From NCBI GenBank assembly GCA_039000515.1, contig JBCFYV010011135.1, positions 32,083,876 through 32,147,875 of the forward strand: 64,000 nucleotides of DNA. Direction: 5' to 3'. This DNA comes from Timema cristinae. Taxonomy: Eukaryota; Arthropoda; Insecta; Phasmatodea; Timematidae. The notes under the pieces were generated by a model that was not told the DNA's origin, searched no databases, and was given only the letters and a program-made list of their open reading frames with translations. Both the position numbers and the translations under genes were made by a program. Positions 32,020 to 44,192 of the stretch are shown here, one piece after another. Each line of letters begins with the position of its first letter. Within the stretch, counting starts at the first letter, position 1.

Positions 32020-32925
32020 GGATCTTAGATAATAATTATTTCAAAATATGGTTCGCGCCAAAATAAAGTCGATGAATGTCAACGGGGATCTTTTTTTCTA
32101 GACAACCCTATATTTTGAGATTTATCAATATAAAACAAATGTGTGAAAATGTGTCACTAGCTCATTTTCAAAGACTGTTTAATCATATTAGTGGAGCTGT
32201 GAAACTAGTCTTTATGAAAAAGGGCTCTAGATTTAGCCTTCCTCTAACAAATACAGTCATTGTTTGATATTTGAGAATAGCAGCGAGCTTTCCTCTTACC
32301 TCGAGATAAGAAGTTTCCTCTAACAAATACAGTCATTGTTTGATATTTGAGAACTAGCAGCGAGCTTTCCTCTTTACCTTGAGATAAGAAGTTTCCTCCA
32401 ACAAATAGTCATTGTTTGATATTTGAGAACTAGCAGTTATCTTTCCTCTTTACCTTCAGATAAGAAGTTTCCTCTAACAAATACAGTCATTGTTTGATAT
32501 TTGAGAACTAGCAGCGAGCTTTCCTCTTTCCTCTGAGATAAAAAGTTTCCTCTAACAAATACAGTCATTGTTTGATATTTGAGAACTAGCAGCGAGCTTT
32601 CCTCTTTACCTTGAGATAAGAAGCTTCCTCTTACAAATACAGTCATTGTTTGATATTTGAGACAGCAGCGAGCTTTCCTTTACCTCAGATAAGAAGTTTC
32701 CTCTAACAAATACAGTCATTGCTGATATTGAAATTAGCAGCGAGCTTTCCTCTCACCTTGAATAAGAAGTTTCCTCTAACAAATACAGTCATTGTTTGAT
32801 ATTTGAGAACTAGCAGCGAGCTTTCCTCTTTGCCTCGAGATAAGAAGTTTCATAGTTTTCCTTCCCTCTTTCTTATTGACATGACAAAGAGTGTTTGTAG
32901 ATGAAGAGTGAAAGGGAGTACAAGG
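32020..32925 (+). mobile_element. Interspersed element carrying a 78-bp array, copy 1
   Basis: The flanks on both sides of the array are shared, inverted, with 53150-53830: AAACAAATGTGTGAAAATGTG and TTAGTGGAGCTGTGAAACTA on the left, TTTCTTATTGACATGACAAA on the right. Hence the array is part of an element that has moved. Ends and class are not defined; no transposase or RT frame is seen. Confidence 0.7.
32238..32862 (+). repeat. 78-bp minisatellite, about 8 units
   Basis: The unit is GTTTCCTCTAACAAATACAG, TCATTGTTTGATATTTGAGA, ACTAGCAGCGAGCTTTCCTC, then TTTACCTTGAGATAAGAA. Units 6-7 carry several deletions. A 26-residue period gives an open minus-strand frame (32437-32646) that is not a gene. 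Confidence 0.95.
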
Positions 32926-33569
32926 TTATAGAGAATTAGTTCCATAAAACGACAGTCACAGTGAGCCTACAGCGATTGATACATTCCCATTGATCGAGAC
33001 GGCCCCCTTGACACATCACACGTTAGGATCTAAATTAAAATGTAAATTAGACTGATGACAGGCTTCTACACCCTCCCCCCCCCTATAAAGGGGTATAGAA
33101 AGGGCGGGTGGCAAACGGAGCATGTTCTTTTTGAAAACCGGCTCATAAAAAGTGTTGTGATACATGTTTTTATTGGAAGATGGTGTTAGATGGCATACAG
33201 CTCAGTTCTTTGCCAACCATGATGACGGGCGCATCAATATTCAAAAGCTAACACTGTATGCTCGTTTCTCAAAACAAATCAGATAAGAAACGTATGAACT
33301 TTTGGGGGCGTGGTGGGTTGGAGGTGTGTGTATATGTGTGTGTTGTGTGTTGTGGATTGAAGGGGAAAAGGGGGTAGATTGGATGGATTGGTTCTGACTC
33401 ATATATATTTTCTTGAACAAAAGAATATCTTATTTTAAATTTAGTATCCATGTTTAAAACATGAAGTAATTTTTATGAATATAATTTCCGGATTGCAAAA
33501 AAGTGATTTTCATAATTTAAAAAGTAATTAAAGCTTAATCATCTAGGTTCAAGGATAATTATCATTATG
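32926..33569. other. No gene seen; GT-rich tract
   Basis: C-run at 33076-33083 and a GT-rich tract at 33325-33352. A/T-rich otherwise. Confidence 0.45.
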
Positions 33570-35070
33570 TATTGTCTTACGACAGGCCCATTCCTTTTTT
33601 CAGTGAGCTCAGACCGCCAATGCACCTTGTCTTTTGCATGCTCCTTTATCCCTCAACCTTTCCTTCTATGACGTCGTACAGAAGACAGTTCCTCCTAAGG
33701 ATGTGTCTGATCCAGTTTGCTTTGTACCGAAGAATCACATCCAAATGGTTCTCTTCTCACCCACTCTTCTTAGGACTTGTTCATTTGTCCCCCTGTCCCT
33801 GATTCCACCTGATCTTCAACCATTCTTCTTAGGACTTGTTCATTTGTTCACCCTGTTTGTCCACCTGATCTTCTCACCACTCTTCTTAGTACTTGTTCAT
33901 TTGTCCCCCTGATCCTTCTCACCACTCTTCTTAGGACTTGTTAATTTGTCCCCTGTCTGTCCACCTGATCTTCTCACCACTCTTCTTAGGACTTGTTAAT
34001 TTGTCCCCCTGTCTGTCCACCTGATCTTCTCACCACTCTTCTTAGGACTTGTTAATTTGTCCCTGTTGTCCACCTGATCTTCTCACCACTCTTCTTAGAC
34101 TTGTTCATTTGTCCCCTGTCTGTCCACCTGATATTCTCACCACTCTTCTTAGTACTTGTTTTTTTTTTCATACAAATTTCTGTCTCCCCTGATCTTCTCA
34201 CCACTCTTCTTAGGACTTGTTATTTGTCCCCTGTCTGTCCACCTGATTTCTCACCACTCTTCTTAGACTTGTTAATTTGTCCCCTGTCTTCCACCTGATC
34301 TTCTCACCCACTCTTCTTAGACTGGTTAATTTGTCCCCCTGTCTGTCCACCTGATCTTCTCACCATCTTCTTAGAACTTGTTAATTTCCCTCTGTCCCCT
34401 GATCTTCTCACACTCTTAGAACTGGTATTTGTCCCTGTCTTCCACTGACTCACCCACTCTTCTTAGTACTTGTTCATTTGTCCCCCTGTCTGTCCACTGA
34501 CTTCTCACCATCTTCTTAGAACTGTTAATTGTCCCCCTGTCTGTCCACCTGATACTCACCACTCTCTTAGTACTTGTTCATTTGTCCCCTGTCTGTCCAC
34601 CTGATTTCACCACTCTTCTACTGTTATTTGTCCCCCTGTCTGTCCACCTGATACTCACCCATCTTCTTAGTACTTGTTCATTTGTCCCCCTGTCTGTCCA
34701 CCTGATCTCACCACTCTTCTTAGTACTGTTCATTGTCCCCTGTCTTCCACCCGATCTCCCCATTCTCCCTCTTATGTTACCTTGATTTCATTTGTTCCCC
34801 TGTCTGTCCACCTGAATCTCACCACTCTTCTTAGTACTTGTTCATTTGTCCCCTGTCTATCCAACTGATCTTTTCAAGTCGTTTTCCAACACCACATTTC
34901 AAAGCTCTCAAAGTATTTCTTTCCCATCTTTCCGAGAGTCAGAGCTACTGCTCCACCTTTGGCATTTCATCACTTCTTGGTCAGCAGTCACCTCTTCTTG
35001 TTGAAAGATTCCTTGCCCATGGTATCTTCAACAAAATATCCTTGGTGCATCCTTTAGCAGCAGATTAAAA
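33570..35070 (-). pseudogene. LINE ORF2 C-terminal region split by a 56-bp array
   Basis: Minus strand. Upstream of the array (35070 to 34870) the frame contains KYFESFEMWCWKT. The array repeats IRWTDRGTNEQVLRR. Downstream (33745 to 33640) it reads DVILRYKANWIRHILRR, then NCLLYDVIEGKVEG and a stop. In order these match the usual LINE C-terminus (EAFEMW, WTDRVTNEEVLRR, KANWIGHILRRNCLL, VIEGK). The RT core is absent. Many indels and stops; dead. Confidence 0.8.
33745..34870 (-). repeat. 56/57-bp minisatellite from LINE coding sequence, about 20 units
   Basis: The plus-strand unit is CTTCTCACCACTCTTCTTAG, GACTTGTTAATTTGTCCCCC, TGTCTGTCCACCTGAT. Units with CACCCACTC are 57 bp and in frame (19 codons); most are 54-56 bp, with scattered single-base losses. 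Far more indel-rich than the other arrays, consistent with age or with sequencing error in this stretch. Confidence 0.93.
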
Positions 35071-35723
35071 AAAAAAAAAATTAAAGGGCAAGGCCCAGCC
35101 ATATAAAACTAGAATTTATATTTATCGTAGTTTATAGAATTCTACAAAACTGATTTTTACCATTTATTTATAAATGCAGAGCCATAATCCTTGTATTATT
35201 CACTTTAGTCTGTTAGTATGCATGGAAGATGCTTTCATAAAGGAGTTGAAGTTTTTAAAAAAAAGGGTATTCGCAAAAAACTTGGAAAAATTGTAGGACT
35301 ATTTAAAATTAAAAATTTAAGCTGGAACAAATAATTATTTAACCAATGATTTGAGTGAGAGATTGGCAAATGAATTTTTTAAATTGAGGTTGATTTATTG
35401 TGTTCTTTGATGAACAGAGGGACTACTTTATTCAAAAATATGTTAATGTAACATTGTGTATTATTTTATTTATTCCCTTTAGTGGAGTGTTTCTGCCACC
35501 TTTTCGATTATTTGGTTTAAATACGAGGGGTTAGAGAAAAAAAGGGGGTAGTCACAATACAAACATTTTCCAGAACCACAAATTTTATATTTCAAATCTC
35601 ACGAAGACTCCAGCAAATATACTTTTCTTTTTGATTTATTAAAATATGACTTTACACCTTTTTCATTTGTACCCTTGGTATTATTATAGTTTTGAATAAA
35701 TATATCTATTTTTAGATAAATGA
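35071..35723. other. AT-rich sequence, no gene seen
   Basis: Starts with an A-run (35067-35080). No frame or repeat recognised. Confidence 0.45.
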
Positions 35724-35764
35724 TTATTAGCACCGCGTCTTACTACCCGTTCGGGTTATACGCA
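35724..35764 (-). mobile_element. SINE tail fragment
   Basis: ATTATTAGCACCGCGTCTTA, then CTACCCGTTCGGGTTATACG: only the common 3' tail, consistent with a severely 5'-truncated SINE. Confidence 0.85.
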
Positions 35765-36207
35765 ATTTTTAGATAAAGAAGCGATAAAGTCTGTTCACTG
35801 AAGACTACCATTTATTAGTTAAAATCTAAATCAAATTTTGTGGTGCAAAGTACTATTTATTTTTTATCCCAATTCTAGGCTATAAAAAATTACTTTGAAC
35901 TAAAAAATTATAATATTTATATATTGAGATATAATAATAAATATTCTTACCAGACATATCCAGTAGAAACAATTTTAAAAAGTTTTGTACCAGATAATTC
36001 CCAAGCGAAGGATCACCCCTATCAGGAGGAGATTCTTTGTAGTGACGTAGGCGTGAGACGATACCCTCCCCCCCACCCTCTTGCATCCTTAATTGTCGCC
36101 CACATTAACCGGATATCCGGGTATCCTCGAGATAAAGGCTTTGGAGAGGTAGATAGTTCCCGATGTAACCGCAGCTAGGAGGAACTGCCACGTTAAAAGA
36201 TGGAGGC
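35765..36207. other. No gene seen
   Basis: An 84-codon frame (35924-36178) and an overlapping antisense frame have no domain. GATATCCGGGTATCCTCGAG near 36110 stands out but is unassigned. Confidence 0.35.
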
Positions 36208-37154
36208 ACAGGGATATAGACTTACAAACTAACTTAACCTAGGAGAGCAACACTAGCACCAGGAGTTGTAATATCTGGGTAACAGGACCAACACAAGGAA
36301 ATATACTTACAAACTAACTTAACCTAGGACAGCAACACTACCACCAGGAGTTGTAATATCTGGGTAACAGGACCAACACAGGGATATAGACTTACAAACT
36401 AACTTAACCTAGGACAGCAACACTAGCACCAGGAGTTGTAATATCTGAGTAACAGAACCAACACAGGGAAAGATACTTACAAACTAACTTAATCTAGGAC
36501 AGCAACACTAGCACCAGGAGTTATAATATCTGGGTAACAGTACCAACACAGGGATATAGACTTACAAACTAACTTAACCTAGGACAGCAACACTACCACC
36601 AGGAGTTGTAATATCTGGGTAACAGGACTAACACAGGGATATAGACTTACAAACTAACTTAACCTAGGACAGCAAAACTAGCACCAGGAGTTGTTATATC
36701 TGGGTAACAGCACTAACACAGGGATATAGACTTACAAACTAACTTAACCTAGGACAGCAAAACTAGCACCAGGAGTTGTAATATCTGAGTAACAGAACCA
36801 ACACAGGGAAAGATACTTACAAACTAACTTAATCTAGGACAGCAACACTACCACCAGGAGTTGTAATATCTGGGTAACAGGACTAACACAGGGATATAGA
36901 CTTACAAACTAACTTAACCTAGGACAGCAAAACTAGCACCAGGAGTTGTTATATCTGGGTAACAGCACTAACACAGGGATATAGACTTACAAACTAACTT
37001 AACCTAGGACAGCAAAACTAGCACCAGGAGTTGTAATATCTGAGTAACAGGACCAACACAGGGATATAGACTTACAAACTAACTTAACCTAGGACAGCAA
37101 CACTAGCACCAAGAGTTGTAATATCTGAGTAACAGCACTAACACAGGGATATAG
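36208..37154 (+). repeat. 85-bp minisatellite, array I, about 11 units
   Basis: The unit is ACTTACAAACTAACTTAACC, TAGGACAGCAACACTAGCAC, CAGGAGTTGTAATATCTGGG, TAACAGGACCAACACAGGGA, TATAG. A block marked by TTGTTATATC recurs at 36691 and 36946 (255 bp = 3 units), and GGGAAAGATACTTAC recurs 340 bp (4 units) apart. Confidence 0.96.
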
Positions 37155-38276
37155 ATGAACCATCCTAAAGGGAGGAGGTTCAAACAACATAAAAACTTAA
37201 CATAAAAAAAGGGGGGACAACAGGAGCGAGTGCTTGGAGTTATATGCTTTGAATGTTTTTGGCCCAAACATTCGAAAACCGAAGCCCGCAACTCTCACCT
37301 GTTGCTGAGTTTACCATAATGACAGTCTACCTCAAGAGTCTGTCAAAGAATACATACTGCTTGTTAGTGATAAACTAAAAATATTAAATAAATGTAATTT
37401 TATTTAACCTAGGTTATGGCGGGACAGTCATAAAAATATAGCTGAAATCATGTTGGTATTTATTAAATATCTCACAAAAAGATAATTATCAGATTCATTA
37501 ATTATTAAAATTAGATATTGCCAAAATATATAAAACATAATATATATGAACTCCATATTTTAAACGATCATGTCAAAGAAAAATATCAATCATTTATCAT
37601 TAGCGTTGATATTACTGACATGTCATAAAGTTCAAAGCGGCTTCAGCCATTTCAAGGCTATTACAAATTTAGTCGAGATTACTATAGAAAATTTACAATC
37701 ATACAGTTAATTATCAGGTCTTAACAGGGCTCATTTTCCCCAAACCTTTAAATACTCGTCTATCAGTATTGGCACGTTTCAAATAAACAATAATTTTGTC
37801 TAACATTGGAATTTTAAAAGTTCCCGCGAACATGAGTTAAATATTTCCGCAAGTAAGAATAGAAACGGCATTCGAAATCCATTAAATAAACTATCGATAA
37901 AGTTCACAATATATATAATCGATTATTTATTACAACTCGACAAGCGATAAGACGCCATTACCTAGTAAAGAGTTGATATTTAAAGAAAGGTAAGATACAC
38001 TTCCTAACTATCCTATTTATGCTTAGCGTTTTTATAATTATTGAAACAAGGCCTAAAGAGATTTTGAAAACATTTAATTTAACCAAAAAGAAGTTAAAGT
38101 TTATCGAAATAGAATTTTGATCCTACATTATTAAACGATGATGAAAAGCCGGAGCTTCTCCTATTCCCGAAATGATTCAGGCCCAATTGTGCTGTCTGTT
38201 GGTTCAAGCACCATTATATATATATCGTACAACTCAGAAGAGGGAAACAGAGGAAAAAAAGGGTGTGTACAATCTA
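37155..38276. other. No gene seen between the two 85-bp arrays
   Basis: A/T-rich; short frames only (62 codons at 37103-37291, beginning in the array). No element recognised. Confidence 0.45.
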
Positions 38277-38568
38277 GACCAATAGGGAACACATATTTGC
38301 GCATGCCAACATAGCTTCGGGAAAGTCCGATGTCGTTCGAGAACATTCTCGCTAGAGTTATTTTCACTGCGCAGACAATAGGGAACACATATTTGCGCAT
38401 GCCAACATAGCTTCGGGAAAGTCCGATGACGTTCGAGAACATTATCGCTAGGGTTATTTTCACTGCGCAGACAATAGGGAACACATTTGCGCATGCCAAC
38501 ATAGCTTCAGGAAAGTCCGATGACGTTCGAGAATATTCTTGCTAGGGTTTTTTTCACTGCACAGGTTT
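38277..38568. repeat. 96-bp minisatellite, 3 units
   Basis: AATAGGGAACACATATTTGC recurs at 38281, 38377 and 38473. The unit also contains CATGCCAACATAGCTTCGGG and GATGACGTTCGAGAACATTC. The 113- and 86-codon minus-strand frames are due to the 32-residue period. Confidence 0.95.
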
Positions 38569-38751
38569 TTTCCACTCAAGGTATTCGGTGAACTCGCGTC
38601 ACTTTATTGATGCTCAGTGCTCTATTTTCCCGGTTCAGAGAAGGTGTGTCCTGTAAAACTAGTGTGGTTTTTTTCCACGCGGTCCCAGCTAGCATACAAA
38701 TGGGGTAAGTTTAGTCCAGTTTTGTATTTTATGTACGCCGTCCAATGCTAC

Positions 38752-40830
38752 ATAGACTTACAAACTAACTTAACCTAGGACAGCAACACTACCACCAGGA
38801 GTTGTAATATCTGGGTAACAGGACCAACACAGGGATATAAACTTACAAACTAACTTAACCTAGGACAGAAACACTAGCACCAGGAGTTGTAATATCTGGA
38901 TTACAGGACCAACACAGGGATATAGACTTACAAACTAGCTTAACCTAGGACAGCAACACTATCACCAGGAGTTGTAATATCTGGGTAACAGGACCAACAC
39001 AGGGATATAGACTAACAAACTAATTTAACCTAGGACAGAAACACTAGCATCAGGAGTTGTGATATCTGGGTAACAGGAACAACACAGGGATATAGACCTA
39101 CAAACTAACTTAACCTAGGACATCCAACACTAGCACCAGTACTTGTAATATCTGGGTAACAGGACCAACACAGGGATATTGACTTACAAACTAGCTTAAC
39201 CTAGGACAGAAACACTACCACCAGGAGTTGTAATATCTGTGTAACAGGACCAACACAGGGATATAGACTTACAAACTAGCTTAACCTAGGACAGCAACAC
39301 TAGCACCAGGAGTTGTAATATCTGGGTAACAGGACCAACACAGGGATATAGACTTACAGACTAACTTAACCTAGGACAGAAAGACTAGTACCAGGAGTTG
39401 TAATATCTTGGTAACATGACTAACACAGGGATATAAACTTACAAACTAACTTAACCTAGGACAGAAACACTAGCATCAGGAGTTGTGATATCTGGGTAAC
39501 AGGACCAACACATACAGAGGGAAAGAGACTTACAAACTAATTTAACCTAGGACAGCAACACTAGCACCAGGAGTTGTAATATCTGGGTAACAGGACCAAC
39601 ACAGGGTTATAGACTTACAAACTAACTTAACCTAGGACAGCAACACTAGCACCAGGAGTTGTAATATCTGGGTAACGGGACCAACACAGGGATATAGACT
39701 TAAAAACTAACTTAACCTAGGACAGCAACACTACTAGCACCAGGAGTTGTAATATTGGGTAACAGGACCAACACAGGGATATAGACTTATAAACTAACTT
39801 AACCTAGGACAGCAACACTAGCACCAGTACTTGTAATATCTGGGTAAAAGGACCAACACAGGGATATAGACTTACAAACTAACTTAACCTAGGACAGCAA
39901 CACTACTAGCACCAGGAGTTATAATATCTGGGTAACAGGACCAACAGAGGGATATAGACTTACAAATTAACTTAACCTAGGACAGCAACACTACTAGCAC
40001 CAGGAGTTGTAATATCTGGGTAACAGGACGAACACAGGGATATAGACTTACAGACTAACTTAACCTAGGACAGAAAGACTAGTACCAGGAGTTGTAATAT
40101 CTGGATAACAGGACCAATACAGGGATATAGACTTACAAACTAACTTAACCTAGGACAGCAACACTACTAACACCAGGAGTTGTAATATCTTGGTAACAGG
40201 ACCAACACAGGGAAAGATACTTACAAACTAACTTAACCTAGGACAGCAATTCTAGCACCAGGAGTTTTAATATGTGGGTAACAGGACCAACACAGGGATA
40301 TAGACTTACAAACTAACTTAACCTAGGACAGCAACACTAGCACCAGGAGTTGGAATATCTGGGTAACAGGAGTTGTAATAATTGGGTATAACAAGACCAA
40401 CACAGGGATATAGACTTACAAATTAGCTTAACCTAGGACAGCAACACTATCACCAGGAGTTGTAATATCTGGTTAACAGGACCAACACAGGGGTATAGAC
40501 TTACAAAATAACTTAACCTAGGACAGCAACACTAGCACCAGGAGTTGTAATATCTGGGTAACAGGACCAACACATACACAGCGATATAGACTTACCAACT
40601 AACTTAACCTAGGACAGCAACACTAGCACCAGGAGTTGTAATATCTGGGTAACAGGACCAACACATACATAGGGATATAGACTTACAAACTAACTTAAAA
40701 TAGGACAGCAACACTAGCACCAGGAGTTGTAATATCTGGGTAACAGGACCAACACATACATAGGGATATAGACTTACAAACTAACTTAAAATAGGACAGC
40801 TACACTAGCACTAGGAGTTGTAATTTCTGG
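38752..40830 (+). repeat. 85-bp minisatellite, array II, about 24 units
   Basis: Same unit and same orientation as array I, 1.6 kb away. Length variants include an ACTACTAGCACC insertion (several units from 39725) and an ACATACATAGGG insertion in the last units. The last unit decays at TAATTTCTGGGAGC. Confidence 0.96.
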
Positions 40831-41216
40831 GAGCTATTCTACCTCCTCAAAGCTTTAAATATTAACATTTCTGAATCCATATATTGTGCCGTAGTGTTTT
40901 ATCATCACAAGTTTTTCAAATCCAGGGTGGCCAACATCGACTAAGTGTCAATGAATTCATCTTAAGAAATGTTAAAAAAAAATACCATCTTTTATCTAAT
41001 GTGACATATGAATGGCTCATCTCTCGACGTTTGAAAACTTGAAACATAAAATATAACTTATGTAGAAATGTTTGGGGCCTGTCAGATGCGAGTCGAATAC
41101 ACAACTTGAACTTTGGGTGAGGTTTCGCACGTCTGACTTGGACAGACAGCAGGACTTTTTGAATCCCCGATGGGAATGAGGGAACTGCTATACCTTATCT
41201 GTGGTGGGAATATAGG
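40831..41216. other. No gene seen
   Basis: Two 62-codon minus-strand frames without domains. GATGCGAGTCGAATACACAA at about 41088 is B-box-like but isolated. Confidence 0.35.
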
Positions 41217-41310
41217 TAACTGACAGCTATCAAAAGTTACCGTATATTCTATCATGTATCCATTCGCCAAACCATATTATCTGTCGCGCTGCCACTTTTT
41301 GTCAGTAAAA
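41217..41310 (+). mobile_element. Diverged MITE-M-like fragment
   Basis: CTGACAGCTATCAAAAGTTA, CATGTATCCATTCGCCAAAC and CATATTATCTG follow the order of the MITE-M loop with many substitutions. No TIRs remain. Confidence 0.45.
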
Positions 41311-41375
41311 ACAATATACTTTAACATTTATTATTTATCGACAATTTAGTAACTTTATGGTACTAATCAACTACA

Positions 41376-41648
41376 AGGTGACCTGGTGGTCTAGGGGTAA
41401 GTCGGTGGACTTCTGTGCTGGCGGCCGGGGTTCAATCTTCGGTCCCGGCACGGAATTATCTGATTACCAAACCCTTCCTTCACCTCTGACAAGACATCTT
41501 GTGAATGTGGGGAATGCCAGGCCTCCACCGTGGTTCGGATTCCACTTTAAACTTTAGGTCCTTCATTTTCATCTCACAATAACCCTACCATTACACATTA
41601 GCGTAAGTGCGTGTAACCCGAATGGGTAGTAAGACGCGGTGCTAATAA
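41376..41648 (+). mobile_element. SINE-A, full length, short body form
   Basis: Head GGTGACCTGGTGGTCTAGGG, B box GGGGTTCAATCTTC, tail CCCGAATGGGTAGTAAGACG (one stem change), then CTAATAATC. A SINE-B follows 25 bp downstream on the same strand. Confidence 0.95.
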
Positions 41649-41671
41649 TCTAGCTACAACACTTATATGGT

Positions 41672-41921
41672 CACCCGCCTCGGTGACGTAGTTGGCTAAC
41701 GCGCTTATCGTGTTGAGCTCGACTGCTGAGGACGGGGAGATCGAGGTTCGAATCTCGGTCGGGTGAACTGAGGGTGGTTTTTCCTAAATGGTTTTCCACA
41801 CTCCCTCCACGCAAATGTGGGTTCACTTCCTTTAATTCAACCTTTCCAATTCCTAATCTATTAGTGTGATTAGTACTCAAAGCGTTTAACCCGAACGGGT
41901 AGTAAGACGCGGTGCTAAATA
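41672..41921 (+). mobile_element. SINE-B, full length
   Basis: Head CCGCCTCGGTGACGTAGTTG, B box GAGGTTCGAATCTC, body GCAAATGTGGGTTCACTTCC, intact tail. A minus-strand frame of 69 codons is antisense to it. Confidence 0.95.
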
Positions 41922-42838
41922 ATAAAAAAAATATATATTTTTTATATTATGTTATCATTTGTACATTATTGAAACACTAACTTATGAAACTAGTCATCTG
42001 GCTGTTGAAGCTGACTATGCGGTTCCCTTGAAAGAAATGTTTCACAGACATAGTTAAAAAAAATGACGTTTCTCTTCATAAAATTAAAATGGTGACCTAG
42101 ACGATTGATGACGTCATACAAACTGTCTTATGTTGTGTTCATTAGCATCTGTTATATTTAAAAAAAAAGTATTTCATTTTTTAAAAATAATATTTGTATG
42201 AATTTTTCTCTAATTACTTTTTAATTTATTATTTCATACACCATAATATATCTAGTTACCATAATATATCTAGTTCCATAATCACAAAACAACAATCATA
42301 ATAGTTTAATTAATATATTTTGTTCTTTAGATAAGTTGTGAAAACACTAATCATACACTAATCCGTAGGGAAATATTATTAGTTTCTTTTTATAGTACTA
42401 TTTATTGATAATAATATAGTATTAGTAAGGCAATAATTATTATAAAAATCCAAAATGATTAAAAGTGACATATTTACTTAAGACACGTTTCCATAACCAT
42501 GGTAGCATGAACATATTTATATGCCTTGAAACAAGACAAAGAACTTACCACAATATTAATAGTAACCGACATACCAGTCCTTCTGAGAGTAGTCATTAAC
42601 TGTCTTACATCACAGAAAGTGCTTGAATATACATGCGCATGCCGCACGCCTAACTCCTATGCAACCTGTTGTACATGCATGCTTGCACTGCTTTGCTCTC
42701 CCGGCACTGTACGTCGAAACTTTGAACACAATTTAATGGTATTAGCCTAGGTTTCCGGATATAAGTGTGATGGGATTTGGTGTTATTTTTGGTTTAAAAC
42801 AACCTATATGTGCAGTTTGGGTTGTGAGTTTCCGAACA
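41922..42838. other. AT-rich sequence, no gene seen
   Basis: A 74-codon frame at 42526-42750 (begins MKQDKELTTILIVTDIPVLL) lies in slightly more balanced sequence but has no recognised domain. Confidence 0.35.
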
Positions 42839-43265
42839 TCCTGTGTGTGTGTGTGTGTGTTTGTTTTTTTGTGTGTTTGTTTGTTTGTTTCTTGATTTTT
42901 GTTCGTTTGATGGTTTCTTTGTTTTTGTTAGTTTCTTTGTCTGTGTTTTTGTTTGCTTTTGTGTGTTTTTGTTTGTTTCTTTTTGGGTTTTTGTTTGTTT
43001 CTTTTTTGTTTTTGTTTGTTTTCTTTTTGGTTTTTGTTTGTTTCTTTTTTGTTTTTGTTTGTTTCTTTTTGTTTTTTTGTTTGATTCTTTGTGTGTGTTT
43101 TTTTGTTTGATTCTTTGTGTGTGTTTTTTTGTTTGATTCTTTGTGTGTGTTTTTTTTTGTTTGATTCTTTGTGTGTATTTTTTTTGTTTGATTCTTTGTT
43201 GTTGTTTTTTTTGTTCGATTCTTTGTGTTGTGTTTTTTTGTTCGATTCTTTGTTTGTATGTGTGT
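42839..43265. repeat. T/G low-complexity tract with TTTG and 34-bp steps
   Basis: GT run at 42841-42860, then TTTGTTTG and TTTTTGTTTG repeats, then several copies of TGTTTGATTCTTTGTGTGTG. One strand is almost free of C. It produces long K/N/T-rich frames on one strand and F/V/C-rich frames on the other (up to 167 codons); none is a gene. Confidence 0.93.
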
Positions 43266-43415
43266 AAACAAAATCCTCACCATGCTAATGAAAATAAAGG
43301 CATCCAAAAAGGATCTTTTCTTTTTGCAATAATGTCAGCTAAGGTCCACGTCATAATACCATGTGTAGAGAATTAGATTAAATATAAATTATCTACTCGA
43401 ACAATATTTTATCTA

Positions 43416-43656
43416 CCTACTTCGGTGGCCGCATGGTCCAAGACACTATTTTTGCAGTAGGTTAGACTGCCGATAACGTAATGATCGAGGTTCGAATCGC
43501 GGTTGGGTGTATTAAGGGTGGTTTACTCCAAAATGGTTCTTCTTCTTCATCCACGTAATTGCTGGTATACTTCCACAAATAAAACCTCCTCATCCTTAAA
43601 ATAATTAGAGTAATTAGTACAAAGAGTATAACCTGAACGGGAAATAAGACGTTAAA
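43416..43656 (+). mobile_element. SINE-B, complete but diverged tail
   Basis: Head CTTCGGTGGCCGCATGGTCC, B box GAGGTTCGAATCGC, tail ACCTGAACGGGAAATAAGAC. Confidence 0.88.
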
Positions 43657-43889
43657 CATTAAAAAACAAATTGTTTTGACATAAAAACTGTCAAAAAAAT
43701 ACACCCATTTCTTTCCACACCACCTAAAAAACATTTTTTTATTATACATCCTCTTCTGTAGACGTCACTTTTTAATAACCCTACTTCCTTCCTTCCTCGA
43801 AACTTTCTTACGACAAAGCGACCTAATTAAAATGGCTATAGTGGGACCGTGCCCGAAAGGATATTATCTCACATCTACAAGAGGAACTA

Positions 43890-44179
43890 GGTGACCTGGT
43901 GGTCTAGGGGGGTAAGGTGTTGGACTTCTATGCTGGCGGCCGGGTTCAATCCTCGGTCCCGGCACAGATTTATCTGATTACCAAACCCTTCCTTCACCTC
44001 TGACAAACATCTTGTGAATGTGGGGAATACCAGGTCTCCACCGTGGTTCGGATTCCACGTTAAACTGTAGGTCCTTCATTTCATCTCACAATCACCCTAC
44101 CATTACACATTAGTGTAAGTGCGTATAACCCGAAGGGTAGTAAGACGCGGTGCTAATAATAATAATATATAATAATAAT
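43890..44179 (+). mobile_element. SINE-A, full length, with 13-bp target duplication
   Basis: ACAAGAGGAACTA lies directly before (43877-43889) and after (44180-44192) the element. This fixes both ends: it starts GGTGACCTGGTGG and ends in the TAA-rich tail. Short body form. Confidence 0.97.
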
Positions 44180-44192
44180 ACAAGAGGAACTA

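Noticed and set aside
38161..38502. 113-codon frame with 32-residue repeats
   Set aside because: It follows the 96-bp minisatellite; three units only, no unique domain.
42804..43307. 167-codon K/N/T-rich protein and its F/V/C-rich opposite frames
   Set aside because: Both arise from a TTTTTG/TTTG low-complexity tract with no C on one strand.
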